Assembly (NCBI RefSeq): GCF_014843845.1
Contig: NZ_JHQS01000051.1
Span: forward strand, 62,001-126,000
Direction: 5' to 3'
Length of the DNA stretch: 64,000 nucleotides
From: Mesorhizobium amorphae
GTDB lineage: Bacteria; Pseudomonadota; Alphaproteobacteria; Rhizobiales; Rhizobiaceae
In this document: positions 15,901 to 24,596 of the stretch, piece after piece
Layout of the letters: every line of letters begins with the position of its first letter
Position numbering within the stretch: the first letter of the stretch is position 1
Translations under genes and position numbers: made by a program
Notes under the pieces: generated by a model
What the model was told of the DNA's origin: nothing
Database searches by the model: none
The model's input: only the letters and a program-made list of their open reading frames with translations

Positions 15901-16791
15901 ATGACGAAGCGGATCATGTTCACCGGCGGCAGCGGCAAGGCCGGCCGCCATGTCGTGCAATATCTGGTCGAGCATGGCTGCCAGGTGCTCAACATCGACA
16001 CCAAGCCGCTCGACAATCCCAAGGTGCGCACTTTGATCACCGACATCACCGACAGCGGCCAGGTGTTCAACGCGCTGTCCAGCTATGCGGGCCTGCACGA
16101 GTTCGATCCGTCTCTGCGTCCGCAGCCGGTCGATGCCGTGGTGCATTTCGCCGCCATTCCGCGCATCATGATCACCACCGACAACGAGGTGTTCCGTATC
16201 AACGCGCTCGGCACCTACAATGTCATCGAAGCGGCGGTGAAGCTCGGCATCCGCAAGGTGGTGATCGCCTCCAGCGAGACGACCTATGGCGTGGTGTTCG
16301 CCAACGAGCCGCGCGACCCTAAATATTTCCCGCTCGACGAGGAGTACGACGTCGATCCGATGGACAGCTATGCGCTGTCCAAGGTCGTCAACGAGAAGAC
16401 GGCGCGCGCGTTCGCGCAGCGCAACAGCACCGACATCTACGCCTTGCGCATCGGCAACGTCATCGAGCCGCATGAATATTCGCTGTTCCCGAAATGGTTT
16501 GCCGATCCGGGCTTCCGCAAGCGCATAGCCTGGAGCTACGTCGACGCGCGCGACCTTGGCCAAATCACCTTGCGCGCCATCGAGAAGGACGGGCTCGGCT
16601 ACCAGGTGTTCAACGCCGCCAATGACGACACCTCGTCCGATCTGCCGACCGCGGAGCTTTTGCAGCGCTTCTACCCCAACGTGCCGGTCAAGGCGGAGCT
16701 CGGCGAATACGAGACACTGCTCTCCAACCGCAAGGCGCGCGACATGCTGGGCTTCCGCCCCGAACATAGCTGGCGCAAATACGTCAAATAG
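15901..16791 (+). CDS. NAD-dependent epimerase/dehydratase family protein, uronate-dehydrogenase-like
   Basis: 296 residues, an extended short-chain dehydrogenase. The cofactor loop is MFTGGSGKAGRHVVQYL, the catalytic triad is visible as IASSETTYG (Ser) and DSYALSKVVNE (Tyr-xxx-Lys), and VDAVVHFAAIP corresponds to the HxAA segment. Length and layout resemble uronate dehydrogenases and related sugar oxidoreductases more than UDP-sugar epimerases. GTGGAGAGC precedes the ATG. With the divergent dehydrogenase and the FadR-type regulators it forms a small sugar-acid pathway, probably fed by the ABC transporter at 10568-13827 whose promoter region carries the same palindromes. Confidence 0.85.
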   Translation: MTKRIMFTGGSGKAGRHVVQYLVEHGCQVLNIDTKPLDNPKVRTLITDITDSGQVFNALSSYAGLHEFDPSLRPQPVDAVVHFAAIPRIMITTDNEVFRINALGTYNVIEAAVKLGIRKVVIASSETTYGVVFANEPRDPKYFPLDEEYDVDPMDSYALSKVVNEKTARAFAQRNSTDIYALRIGNVIEPHEYSLFPKWFADPGFRKRIAWSYVDARDLGQITLRAIEKDGLGYQVFNAANDDTSSDLPTAELLQRFYPNVPVKAELGEYETLLSNRKARDMLGFRPEHSWRKYVK

Positions 16792-16899
16792 GCCCGGCCG
16801 GGCCATGATACCGGACTGATCTGTGCACAGCCGCCCGCATTGCGCTCCGGCGCCTGTCGGTGGCTTGACAGCTTTCGAAATCCAGACTTTGTGAAACAC

Positions 16900-17676
16900 A
16901 TGCGGGACGGGAAGCCGAACAACGAAAAGACGCCGGCCAAGGCGGCATCCGCCGAGCGTCCGGCTGCCGTTCGCCGGGCCGACGCGGCGCGTATTCCGGG
17001 CTCCAGCGTGCATGCCTCTTTGGCCAGCGAGATCGGACTTCGGATCGTGCGCGGCGACTATCCGCCGGGCACCATCCTGCCCAATGAAGCCAAATGGTCG
17101 GAGACCTTCGACGTCAGCCGCTCGGCGGTGCGCGAGGCGATCAAGATGCTGATGGCAAAGAGCCTTCTGGCGTCACGCCCGAAGATCGGCAGCTGGGTCG
17201 AGCCGAAGGAGCGCTGGAACCTGCTCGACCGTGACGTGCTCGCCTGGTACGCGACCTCGCCCGACCGCGAAGTGTTCCTGAAGACGGTGCAGGAATTCCG
17301 CCACATCATCGAGCCGGAGGCGACCGCCTATGCCGCCATGCGGCGCACCGACGAGCAGATGGCCGAGATCAGCCAGGCCTGCCGGGAGATGGGCGAGGCC
17401 CCCAGCCTGCAGGAGCGCACGCGCGCCGACACGCGCTTCCACCTTGCCATATTGAGGGCTTCCGGCAACGACCTGCTGGTGCCGCTCGGCGTGCTGATCG
17501 AATCGGCATTCGATCATCTGTTCGCCTATACGACGCGCGAGCTGGACGATCTGCAGCACGCACAGAAGCTGCACGAGGCGATCGAGAAGAACATCCGCCT
17601 GCAGCGGCCGGACGCGGCGCGCGCCGCGGTGCGCAAGCTGCTCGCCAACACCGACGAGGTCATCAAGTCGAGATAG
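16900..17676 (+). CDS. FadR-subfamily GntR transcriptional regulator (copy 2)
   Basis: 258 residues. The tail of about 33 residues differs from copy 1, but from PGSSVHASLASEIGL onward the two are nearly identical, including the whole DNA-recognition segment except for N to D in ETFDVSRSAV. The ligand-domain residues DTRFHLAILRASGN are conserved, while VFVTRETSDQRL of copy 1 becomes AYTTRELDDLQH, so the effector pocket may differ. It follows the epimerase by 108 bp in the same direction. The ATG at 16900 is the start nearest the conserved part; an open extension to 16840 exists. The pair probably arose by gene duplication around the dehydrogenase/epimerase genes. Confidence 0.88.
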   Translation: MRDGKPNNEKTPAKAASAERPAAVRRADAARIPGSSVHASLASEIGLRIVRGDYPPGTILPNEAKWSETFDVSRSAVREAIKMLMAKSLLASRPKIGSWVEPKERWNLLDRDVLAWYATSPDREVFLKTVQEFRHIIEPEATAYAAMRRTDEQMAEISQACREMGEAPSLQERTRADTRFHLAILRASGNDLLVPLGVLIESAFDHLFAYTTRELDDLQHAQKLHEAIEKNIRLQRPDAARAAVRKLLANTDEVIKSR

Positions 17677-17721
17677 GCGCGAGATCGTCGCGAGTAAGGT
17701 TCGGGTAGGTGCTGCCTCACT

Positions 17722-18774
17722 CTATTCGCCTGATCCTGCAGCATCTTTCTGCATAATTCGCCTGAACTCTCGAGGAGTCATCGAATAGTGCTTCTTGAAT
17801 GCGCTGCAGAAATGCGCAGTGTCGCTGAAACCTGTTTCGTAGGCGATTTCGGTTACGCTGCGCCGGCGACTGTTCAGGAGTTCGCGCGCCGCCATCAAGC
17901 GAATCTGTCGCCAGAACGCTGCAGGAGCCATCTGCAGATCGGCATGGAAGGCGCGGTTCAATCGTGTTTTTGTGGTGTTCAGCGATAGCGCCAGATCCTC
18001 GACCGAACATGGCGAATCGATGCGGGTCTCCATCGTCTTCACGGCCTCCACCGTCAGCCGCGCTGCGCTGCCAAGGGCTTCCTCGTAGGGCTTTGCCTTG
18101 AGGACGATCCGGGATTCTTCCGGTTTGAAGAGAAGATAGTTCAGAGCTTTCCGGGCCCGGCCCGCATCGCTGTATCGCGCGATCAGGAACGCCGCGATGT
18201 CGATGGCGACGATGCTGCCCGGGCACGTGATGATGTTGCCATCGATGACGTAATTCTGGCTCGTCGCGGGATTGCTGTTTGGAAACCTGCTCAAGAACTC
18301 GCCCAAAGTATCGAAATGCAATGCGCATTCGCGATGCTCCAGGAGCCCTGCCTGGGCCAGGACGAAGCTGCCCGTGCATAGACCGACAAGAGGGATTCCG
18401 CGGGCGTTTGCGGCACGCAGATATTCAAACGTCGCCTGATGGATGCCTCCAAGGTCACGTATCAATCCGCCGCATACCGCAATGCAATCGTACGCCTCGG
18501 GATCGTCCAGATTCCCTGTCGGCGTCATTTCCAGTCCGCAGCTGGCGCGCACAGGTGACGGCCCCGCCGAGATGAAATCCCAGGCGAAATAGACCTGACG
18601 GCTATGGTCCTGCTTATCCGCGGCAAGTCGAAGAGCGTCGACAAAGCTGGCCATTGGCGTCAGCGTGAAGCTCGGACAAAGGATCAAGCCGACGCGAAGG
18701 TAAGGAAGGGCCGTTCGGTTCGGCACCCTTAGCGTAGATGTCAACGCGCGCTCCCAATCCGCCTCCCGATTCAA
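17722..18774 (-). CDS. GlxA-type transcriptional regulator (DJ-1/PfpI domain plus AraC helix-turn-helix)
   Basis: 350 residues. Residues 25-200 form a class I glutamine amidotransferase-like fold (LRVGLILCPSFTLTPMASFVDALR ... VGLCTGSFVLAQAGLL, with the nucleophile-elbow cysteine kept). The C-terminal 100 residues are AraC-type (CSVEDLALSLNTTKTRLNRAFHADL and SVTEIAYETGFSDTAHFCSAFKKHYSMTPREF). Relatives regulate catabolism of quaternary amines, arginine and carnitine (GbdR, ArgR, CdhR in Pseudomonas). It is divergent from the flavin/Fe-S oxidoreductase at 18877 with only 102 bp between the starts, so it likely controls that gene. Confidence 0.9.
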   Translation of the reverse strand: MNREADWERALTSTLRVPNRTALPYLRVGLILCPSFTLTPMASFVDALRLAADKQDHSRQVYFAWDFISAGPSPVRASCGLEMTPTGNLDDPEAYDCIAVCGGLIRDLGGIHQATFEYLRAANARGIPLVGLCTGSFVLAQAGLLEHRECALHFDTLGEFLSRFPNSNPATSQNYVIDGNIITCPGSIVAIDIAAFLIARYSDAGRARKALNYLLFKPEESRIVLKAKPYEEALGSAARLTVEAVKTMETRIDSPCSVEDLALSLNTTKTRLNRAFHADLQMAPAAFWRQIRLMAARELLNSRRRSVTEIAYETGFSDTAHFCSAFKKHYSMTPREFRRIMQKDAAGSGE

Positions 18775-18876
18775 ATATTATGAAAAATGAGCCGGAATCA
18801 CAATCCTCCAGTGTCGCGCGCCGCTAATCATATTAGTCACACCTAACCTGTGTCCACGATACCGGACAGATTGGGC

Positions 18877-20874
18877 ATGACTGTGAAGCCGGCCTTTCAT
18901 AGGATTCTCGAGCCGCTCCAATTGCGCCACAAGACGCTGCGCAATCGCATTACTTTCGGAGCGCACACCGCGAATATGGCCGAGGATGGACTGCCCGGCT
19001 CGCGCCACCTGGGTTACTACCGGGAACGCGCCCGAGGAGGCGCAGCCATGATCGTGGTCGAGCCGATGCCGGTTCATCAGACCGCCCGTCTGACGCGAGG
19101 CAATTTCCGCCATGATGATGACGCTGTAATCCCCGGATTCAGGGCGATCACCGAGGCATGCAAGGCCGAGGGATCGGTCATGGTCCATCAGCTCTATCAT
19201 GTCGGACAGCATGGCGATTTCGACAATTCGTACAGCGCGAACTGGTCCCCCTCCGGCCTCCCGTCCTACCACGACGGAGACGGCAGTCACCGCATGCGAG
19301 AAGCCGAGATCGAGGAGATAATCGAGGGCTTCGTTCGCGCGGCTGTGCGGGCGAAGGCGTGCGGCTTCGATGGGGTGGAGCTGTTCGGGCCCTACAACTC
19401 GCTCATCGAGCAGTTCTGGCTGCCCTGGTCAAACCGCCGCGACGACCGATGGGGCGGCTCGTTCGAAAACAGGATGCGGTTCTCGACCGAGATCACCTCG
19501 CGCATTCGTGCGGCCGCGGGCGACGAATTCATTATCGGGCTCGCCTCGAGCATCGATACCTCAGTCGACATCGGAATGGGTACCGAACTTCTCCAGGAAA
19601 TCGCCGCGTACCACGATACGCGTGCTCTGATCGACTACATCACTTGCGGCACCGGCAGCTATTTCGACCACGCCTCAGTCATGCCCACGTTTCTCTTCGC
19701 CGACAAACTCGGCGCTCCCAATGCGCAGGCGCTGAAGGAGGTCTGCAAGCACATACGCGTCCAGGCTGAGAGCCACATCCGAACGCCCGAGAACGCAAAT
19801 GAAGTCATATCATCGCGACAGGCGGACATGGTCAGTATCGTGCGAGGCCAGATCGCGGATCCGTACTGGGTCAAGAAAGTGGCGAGCGGCCGTGACACCG
19901 AGGTCCGGGGCTGCATCTCCTGCAACCAGATGTGCTGGGGAAGACGCTCGAGGGACTATTGGATCTCGTGCCTCGTCAATCCGTCTGCCGGCCGTGAATT
20001 CGAATGGGGAGGCGACACGTTCATTCCGGCCATAACACCGAAGCGCGTGCTGGTGGTGGGAGGCGGACCGGCCGGACTCGAAACGGCTCGCGTCGCGGCC
20101 GAACGTGGCCATAGCGTGACGCTCGCAGAAGCCGCCCCGCAACTCGGCGGACAGTTCAGGCTGGCCGGCATGCAGCCGCGCCGGTCGCAGATCGTAGAGT
20201 TGGTCGATTGGTACGAACGACAGTTGACCCGGCTGGGCGTACGGGTGCTGCTCAATGCGCCGCTCGACGCTGCGGAGATCGCCGGGCACGACGTTGATGA
20301 AATCGTCATCGCGACCGGTTCGCAACCTGCCGGGACAGGCTTCCAGCGCGGCTTGCCGGGGCAGGATCGTCTGCCAGGGGCGGACTTGCCGAATGTCTGG
20401 TCCGTCGAGGACGTGATGACGAGGACGGCGCGGTTGGGCGACCATGTCCTTCTCATCGACGACACGGGCGACTGGCGCGGGCTTGGCACGGCCCTCGAAA
20501 TCGCAGCACGCGGACACCGTGTGACGGTTATCACGGCATGGCCGGTCCTCGGCCGTTACCTGCAGCGAACGGAAAGCGACGGCGTTGCGCGAGCTCGGCT
20601 GAAGATCGGGGGCGGTGGCTGGATAACAGACACGGTGGTCAAGGCATGGCACGGCGACGGCGCCACTGTCAGGTGCCATCTCGATGGGACCGAAACCGTG
20701 ATCAAGGCCGACACCCTCGTCCTTGCGACCACCAACGTCTCGGACACATGGGTGCTGGACGATCTTGCGGAGCAGATACCGGCATTGCAGCCGAAGGTGA
20801 TAGGCGACGCCTTGGCACCGCGGCTAGCTGTGGCGGCAATCTACGAGGGGAGGGTGCTCGGCCAATCCATTTAA
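18877..20874 (+). CDS. FMN / 4Fe-4S / FAD oxidoreductase of the trimethylamine dehydrogenase - dienoyl-CoA reductase family, probably an N-demethylase
   Basis: 665 residues. Residues 1-340 are an old-yellow-enzyme TIM barrel (FHRILEPLQLRHKTLRNRITFGAHTANMAEDG, QLYHVGQHG, WGGSFENRMRF). Next come 4Fe-4S ligands CISCNQMC and a fourth cysteine in SCLVNPSAG, then a nucleotide-binding domain with VLVVGGGPAGLETARVAAERGH. The opening resembles rhizobial N-methylproline (stachydrine) and dimethylglycine-type demethylases more than dienoyl-CoA reductase; this is recognition by eye. A GTG at 18850 is an alternative start, but ATG 18877 begins just before the conserved region. The divergent GlxA-type regulator and the downstream binding protein fit uptake and demethylation of a methylated amine. 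Confidence 0.82.
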   Translation: MTVKPAFHRILEPLQLRHKTLRNRITFGAHTANMAEDGLPGSRHLGYYRERARGGAAMIVVEPMPVHQTARLTRGNFRHDDDAVIPGFRAITEACKAEGSVMVHQLYHVGQHGDFDNSYSANWSPSGLPSYHDGDGSHRMREAEIEEIIEGFVRAAVRAKACGFDGVELFGPYNSLIEQFWLPWSNRRDDRWGGSFENRMRFSTEITSRIRAAAGDEFIIGLASSIDTSVDIGMGTELLQEIAAYHDTRALIDYITCGTGSYFDHASVMPTFLFADKLGAPNAQALKEVCKHIRVQAESHIRTPENANEVISSRQADMVSIVRGQIADPYWVKKVASGRDTEVRGCISCNQMCWGRRSRDYWISCLVNPSAGREFEWGGDTFIPAITPKRVLVVGGGPAGLETARVAAERGHSVTLAEAAPQLGGQFRLAGMQPRRSQIVELVDWYERQLTRLGVRVLLNAPLDAAEIAGHDVDEIVIATGSQPAGTGFQRGLPGQDRLPGADLPNVWSVEDVMTRTARLGDHVLLIDDTGDWRGLGTALEIAARGHRVTVITAWPVLGRYLQRTESDGVARARLKIGGGGWITDTVVKAWHGDGATVRCHLDGTETVIKADTLVLATTNVSDTWVLDDLAEQIPALQPKVIGDALAPRLAVAAIYEGRVLGQSI

Positions 20875-21028
20875 ACTGCTCCAACTGCCAAAGGGCAGAC
20901 CAGATCCTCGGCCGACCAGGCGCGTTTCCGTGCAGTGACGGTCCCGAGATCCGAGACCCGGGCGGAATATCCCGGGGTTCAACGATTGGTTGGGCAATGC
21001 GTCAAACACAAACAATGGGAGATCCAAA

Positions 21029-22681
21029 ATGAAGTTTTTCAGAAGCGGCGGAACCCGCGTTCCGGAAGCAGTCACGAGCATGGCCAAGGACGTTCGCGAG
21101 GGCTTTATGGACCGGCGCGAGTTCCTCGCGATTGCCAGCACCTTCGGCGCATCGACCGCGCTGGCCTACGGCATGCTTGGCCTGGCTGTGCCGGTCCCCG
21201 CCTTTGCCGAGGAAGGCAAGAAGGGCGGAACGCTTCGCGTTGCCATGGTCGTGAAGCAACAGAAGGACCCGCGTACCTATGATTGGGTCGAGATGGCCAA
21301 TATCAGCCGCACCTGGCTGGAGCCGCTGGTCAAATACACCCGCGAATTCACCTTCGAGCCAATCCTTCTGGAGAGTTGGGAAATCAACGGCGACGCCACC
21401 GAATACGTGCTCCATGTCCGCAAGGGCGTAACCTGGAACAATGGCGACGCGTTCAATGCCGACGATGTCGTCTACAATTTCAACCGGTGGTGCGACAAGA
21501 AGGCGTCAGGCAATTCCATGGCAGCACGCGTCAACAGCCTGATCGACCAGAACACCGGCAAGGCGCGCGAGGGCGGCATTACCAAGGTCGATGACCACAC
21601 GGTCAAGCTCTCGCTCGGCGCCTCGGATATCGCGCTCATCGCCAACCTTACCGATTATCCTGCCTTGGTCGTACACCGCAATTTTGACGCTGATGGCGCC
21701 GACCCGGCCACAAAACCGATTGGTACGGGTGCATTCGAGCTCGTCTCCTACGACGTTGGCCAAAAGGCAGTCCTCAAGCGGCGTGAGAACGGCAAGTGGT
21801 GGGGCGGCGAGGCGCTGCTCGATGGGGTCGAGTTCATCGACTACGGCACCGATCCAAACGCCATGGTGAACGCGTTCGAGTCGGGTGAGGTCGATCTCAA
21901 CAATGAAACCGGGGCGGACTATGTCGAGATCCTGGACGGGCTTGGGCTCAAGAAAACAGAGATACAGACGGCGACTACGCTCGTTGCGCGCACCAACGTC
22001 ACGAAAAAGCCTTACGACGACAAGCGGGTGCGCAACGCGCTCCAGATGGCAGTCGACAACAACGTCGTGCTTCAACTCGGCTACGCCGGGCGCGGCACAG
22101 TGGGCGAAAATCATCATGTCAGCCCAATTCATCCCGAATACTTCCCCCTGCCTAAGAAAGCTCGCGACGTGGAAGGGGCCAAGAAACTCATGGCCGAGGC
22201 CGGCCAGGCGGATTTCGAGCACGAGTTGATCACCGTGGACGATGATTGGAACAAGAGCACCGGTGATGCGATCGCTGCCCAGCTTCGCGACGCAGGCATC
22301 AAGGTCAAGCGCACGGTACTGCCTGGCTCGACCTTCTGGAACGACTGGACGAAGTATCCTTACTCCTTGACGGTTTGGTACATGCGCCCGCTTGGAGTCC
22401 AGGTTCTGGCGCTGGCCTATCGTTCCGGCGAGGCCTGGAACGAGACAAGCTACTCCAATCCGGAATTCGACAAGAAGCTCCAGGAGGCTCTGTCGGTGAG
22501 CGCCCCCGAGAAACGCCGTGAGGTGATGAAGGAGGTCGAGGCCATTATTCAGGACTCGGGGATCATCATCCAGCCCTATTGGCAAAAGCTCTACAATCAC
22601 ATGAGTGAGAAGGTGAAGAACTACTCCATCCACCCAACGTTCCAGATAGATCTGCAGAAGGTCTGGCTGGAACAGGCCTGA
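21029..22681 (+). CDS. Orphan family 5 ABC substrate-binding protein with Tat-type signal
   Basis: 550 residues. The N-terminus has an unusual extension of about 27 residues before a twin-arginine signal (MDRREFLAIASTFGASTALAYGMLG, ending PAFAEE). The mature part is a family 5 (oligopeptide/opine/nickel type) binding protein, with LLESWEINGDATEYVLHVRKGVTWNNGD and VLPGSTFWNDWTKYP. It is closely similar over its whole length to the protein at 55638, which has its own permeases and ATPase, whereas this copy has no transporter genes nearby. It may dock to the same membrane complex. GGGAG precedes the ATG. It lies 154 bp after the demethylase-like gene and probably serves the same pathway. Confidence 0.87.
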   Translation: MKFFRSGGTRVPEAVTSMAKDVREGFMDRREFLAIASTFGASTALAYGMLGLAVPVPAFAEEGKKGGTLRVAMVVKQQKDPRTYDWVEMANISRTWLEPLVKYTREFTFEPILLESWEINGDATEYVLHVRKGVTWNNGDAFNADDVVYNFNRWCDKKASGNSMAARVNSLIDQNTGKAREGGITKVDDHTVKLSLGASDIALIANLTDYPALVVHRNFDADGADPATKPIGTGAFELVSYDVGQKAVLKRRENGKWWGGEALLDGVEFIDYGTDPNAMVNAFESGEVDLNNETGADYVEILDGLGLKKTEIQTATTLVARTNVTKKPYDDKRVRNALQMAVDNNVVLQLGYAGRGTVGENHHVSPIHPEYFPLPKKARDVEGAKKLMAEAGQADFEHELITVDDDWNKSTGDAIAAQLRDAGIKVKRTVLPGSTFWNDWTKYPYSLTVWYMRPLGVQVLALAYRSGEAWNETSYSNPEFDKKLQEALSVSAPEKRREVMKEVEAIIQDSGIIIQPYWQKLYNHMSEKVKNYSIHPTFQIDLQKVWLEQA

Positions 22682-22691
22682 CGAAAAGGCC

Positions 22692-22749
22692 AAGTGGCGG
22701 CCGCGAAAAATCCCCTTGCTTCGGAAGGAAAATTTCGCGGCCGCCACTT
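22692..22749. terminator. Bidirectional terminator with a perfect 17-bp stem
   Basis: The arms at 22692-22708 and 22733-22749 (AAGTGGCGGCCGCGAAA and its exact complement) enclose a 24-nt loop containing AAAATCC/GGAAGGAAAA. It lies between the convergent genes at 21029 and 22749 and touches the stop codon of the latter. Confidence 0.85.
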
Positions 22750-23036
22750 CAGTCCTGTTTTGGGCGCCCGAACGCGGCGCGCAATTCGTCCTTTGCCTCC
22801 TCCAGCACCTTCCGGCGCTCCTGCGGCAGGTTCTTGCCGGCGCGGTTGATGTAGAAATTCAGCATCGACATGGCGGACTGGAACGGCTCGGCATTGCGGC
22901 GGTCGCTGTGCTCGGCCGATCGCTTGAGCGAGGTCGCGATCTTTCTGGCATCATCGGATTCGAAGACATGCTCCTCAAGATCCATCGCATCGCTGTGCTC
23001 GGTCACTTCGGCTGACCATTTTCTTTTCGCGGTCAT
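22749..23036 (-). CDS. DUF3175 family protein
   Basis: 95 residues, the normal length for this small family. The sequence TAKRKWSAEVTEHSDAMDLEEHVFESDDARKIATSLKRSAEHSDRRNAEPFQSAMSMLNFYINRAGKNLPQERRKVLEEAKDELRAAFGR (broken here only by reading) is charged, helical and recognisable by its RKWS...VTEHSDA start and SAMSMLNFYINRAGKNL core. The function is unknown; the family is common in rhizobia. The ATG at 23036 is preceded by AGGAG. It stands alone between convergent and divergent neighbours. Confidence 0.85.
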   Translation of the reverse strand: MTAKRKWSAEVTEHSDAMDLEEHVFESDDARKIATSLKRSAEHSDRRNAEPFQSAMSMLNFYINRAGKNLPQERRKVLEEAKDELRAAFGRPKQD

Positions 23037-23211
23037 AACAGGAACTCCTTCTGTGACGGGAAACGTCAGGCGGTGTGGCGGGTTCCCGCAACCGCTGAAG
23101 CCGCATCTCCTGGCGTCACGGAATTGCCCGTCGTGGCGCTGCTCGCAGTGGCGAATGCGCCGATAGTGCTGCGGAACCGGTCGATCTGCAGCACCGCGGA
23201 CAGGAAACGCC

Positions 23212-24444
23212 TTGACCCCAATCGTCTCCAGCCAGGCGAGCAGCCCTGGCATCGACAGCGCCTATGCATGGACCCGGCTCGGCATTTCGATGCTGCTGTC
23301 GACGATCGGCGGTGTCGGCATGTGGGCAGTGGTCGTGGTGCTGCCCGCCGTGCAGGCGGAGTTCGGCGTCGACCGTGCCGCCGCGTCGGTGCCCTACACC
23401 GCGACCATGGTCGGCTTCGCCGCCGGCAATGTCCTGGTCGGACGCGCGATCGACCGCATGGGCTACTGGATCCCCGCGCTGATCGCGGCGATCGCGCTCG
23501 GCGCCGGTTTCCTTTTGGCGTCGCTGACCACATCGATCCTTCAGTTCACGCTTGTCCAAGGGCTGCTGATCGGCGTCGGCACGTCGGCGATCTTCGGCCC
23601 GCTGATCGCCGACATCTCGCACTGGTTCAGCCGACGCCGCGGCGTCGCGGTGACGGCGGCTGCTTCGGGCAACTACCTCGCCGGCGCGATCTGGCCATTC
23701 GTCATGCCGATGCTCATGAAGGAAGAAGGCTGGCGCTTCACCTATGCCGCGATCGGCGTCGTCTGCCTCGCCACCATGGTGCCGCTGGTGCTGATGCTGA
23801 GGCGCGGCGCGCCCCGCGAAGCCGCGCCCGGCTCGCCCGGCAGCCGGCCGGTCCGGCCGATCTCGCTGTCGCCGGCGGCGCTGCAGGTGCTGCTGGTCGT
23901 CGCCGGTTTCGGCTGCTGCATGGCGATGTCGATGCCGCAAGTCCATATCGTCGCCTATTGCATGGATCTCGGCTACGGCGTGGCGCATGGCGCCGACATG
24001 CTGTCGATCATGCTGGCGGCCGGCGTCGTCAGCCGGCTCGCGTCCGGCTTCCTCGCCGATCGCTTCGGTGCGGTGAAGACGCTGCTGATCGGCTCGGTGC
24101 TGCAATGCCTGTCGCTACTGTTCTACATCCCCTTTGACGGGCTTGCCTCGCTTTACGTCGTCTCGCTGGTTTTCGGTCTGTCGCAAGGCGGTATCGTGCC
24201 CTGCTACGCGATCATCGTGCGCGACTACATGCCCGCCAAGGGGGCCGGCCAGCGCGTCGGCATCGTCATGATGGCGACCATCTTCGGCATGGCGGTCGGC
24301 GGCTGGATGTCGGGCTGGCTCTATGACCTCACCGGCTCCTATGCCGCCGCCTTCTTGAATGGCATTGCCTGGAACCTGGTGAATCTGGCGGCGATCTTGC
24401 TCCTGATGTGGAAGGCGCAGCGCAGCGCGGTGGCGATGGCCTGA
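23212..24444 (+). CDS. MFS transporter, monocarboxylate / oxalate-formate antiporter type
   Basis: 410 residues with about 12 membrane helices. The first helix reads RLGISMLLSTIGGVGMWAVVVVLPAVQAEFGVDRAAASVPYTATMVGFAAGN, the loop between helices 2 and 3 has GRAIDRMGYWIPAL, and the second-half motif is FLADRFGAVKTLLIGSVLQ. Together they resemble the monocarboxylate and oxalate/formate group. The most likely start is TTG at 23212, preceded by CAGGAAACG. It imports or exchanges a small carboxylate. The LacI gene follows 152 bp downstream in the same direction, so the two may be co-transcribed. Confidence 0.85.
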   Translation: MTPIVSSQASSPGIDSAYAWTRLGISMLLSTIGGVGMWAVVVVLPAVQAEFGVDRAAASVPYTATMVGFAAGNVLVGRAIDRMGYWIPALIAAIALGAGFLLASLTTSILQFTLVQGLLIGVGTSAIFGPLIADISHWFSRRRGVAVTAAASGNYLAGAIWPFVMPMLMKEEGWRFTYAAIGVVCLATMVPLVLMLRRGAPREAAPGSPGSRPVRPISLSPAALQVLLVVAGFGCCMAMSMPQVHIVAYCMDLGYGVAHGADMLSIMLAAGVVSRLASGFLADRFGAVKTLLIGSVLQCLSLLFYIPFDGLASLYVVSLVFGLSQGGIVPCYAIIVRDYMPAKGAGQRVGIVMMATIFGMAVGGWMSGWLYDLTGSYAAAFLNGIAWNLVNLAAILLLMWKAQRSAVAMA

Positions 24445-24596
24445 GGGCTGACGCCGACAGGCTCGATGTCCCAGCCCCCCAGCTGGGCCATTGGCTTGAC
24501 AATGGGCAAGCGCTGCGCGACGCCAAGCTGACACGGCGTGGCGAGGGAAGCCGGGATGGACATGGCGAGAAGGGTGATGCTGCCGGAAACGAGGCC

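Noticed and set aside
14830..17013. A single 727-codon minus-strand protein covering the dehydrogenase and the region beyond
   Set aside because: Only the part from 15768 matches the 3-hydroxyisobutyrate dehydrogenase family; the upstream part is antisense to the epimerase and FadR-type genes.
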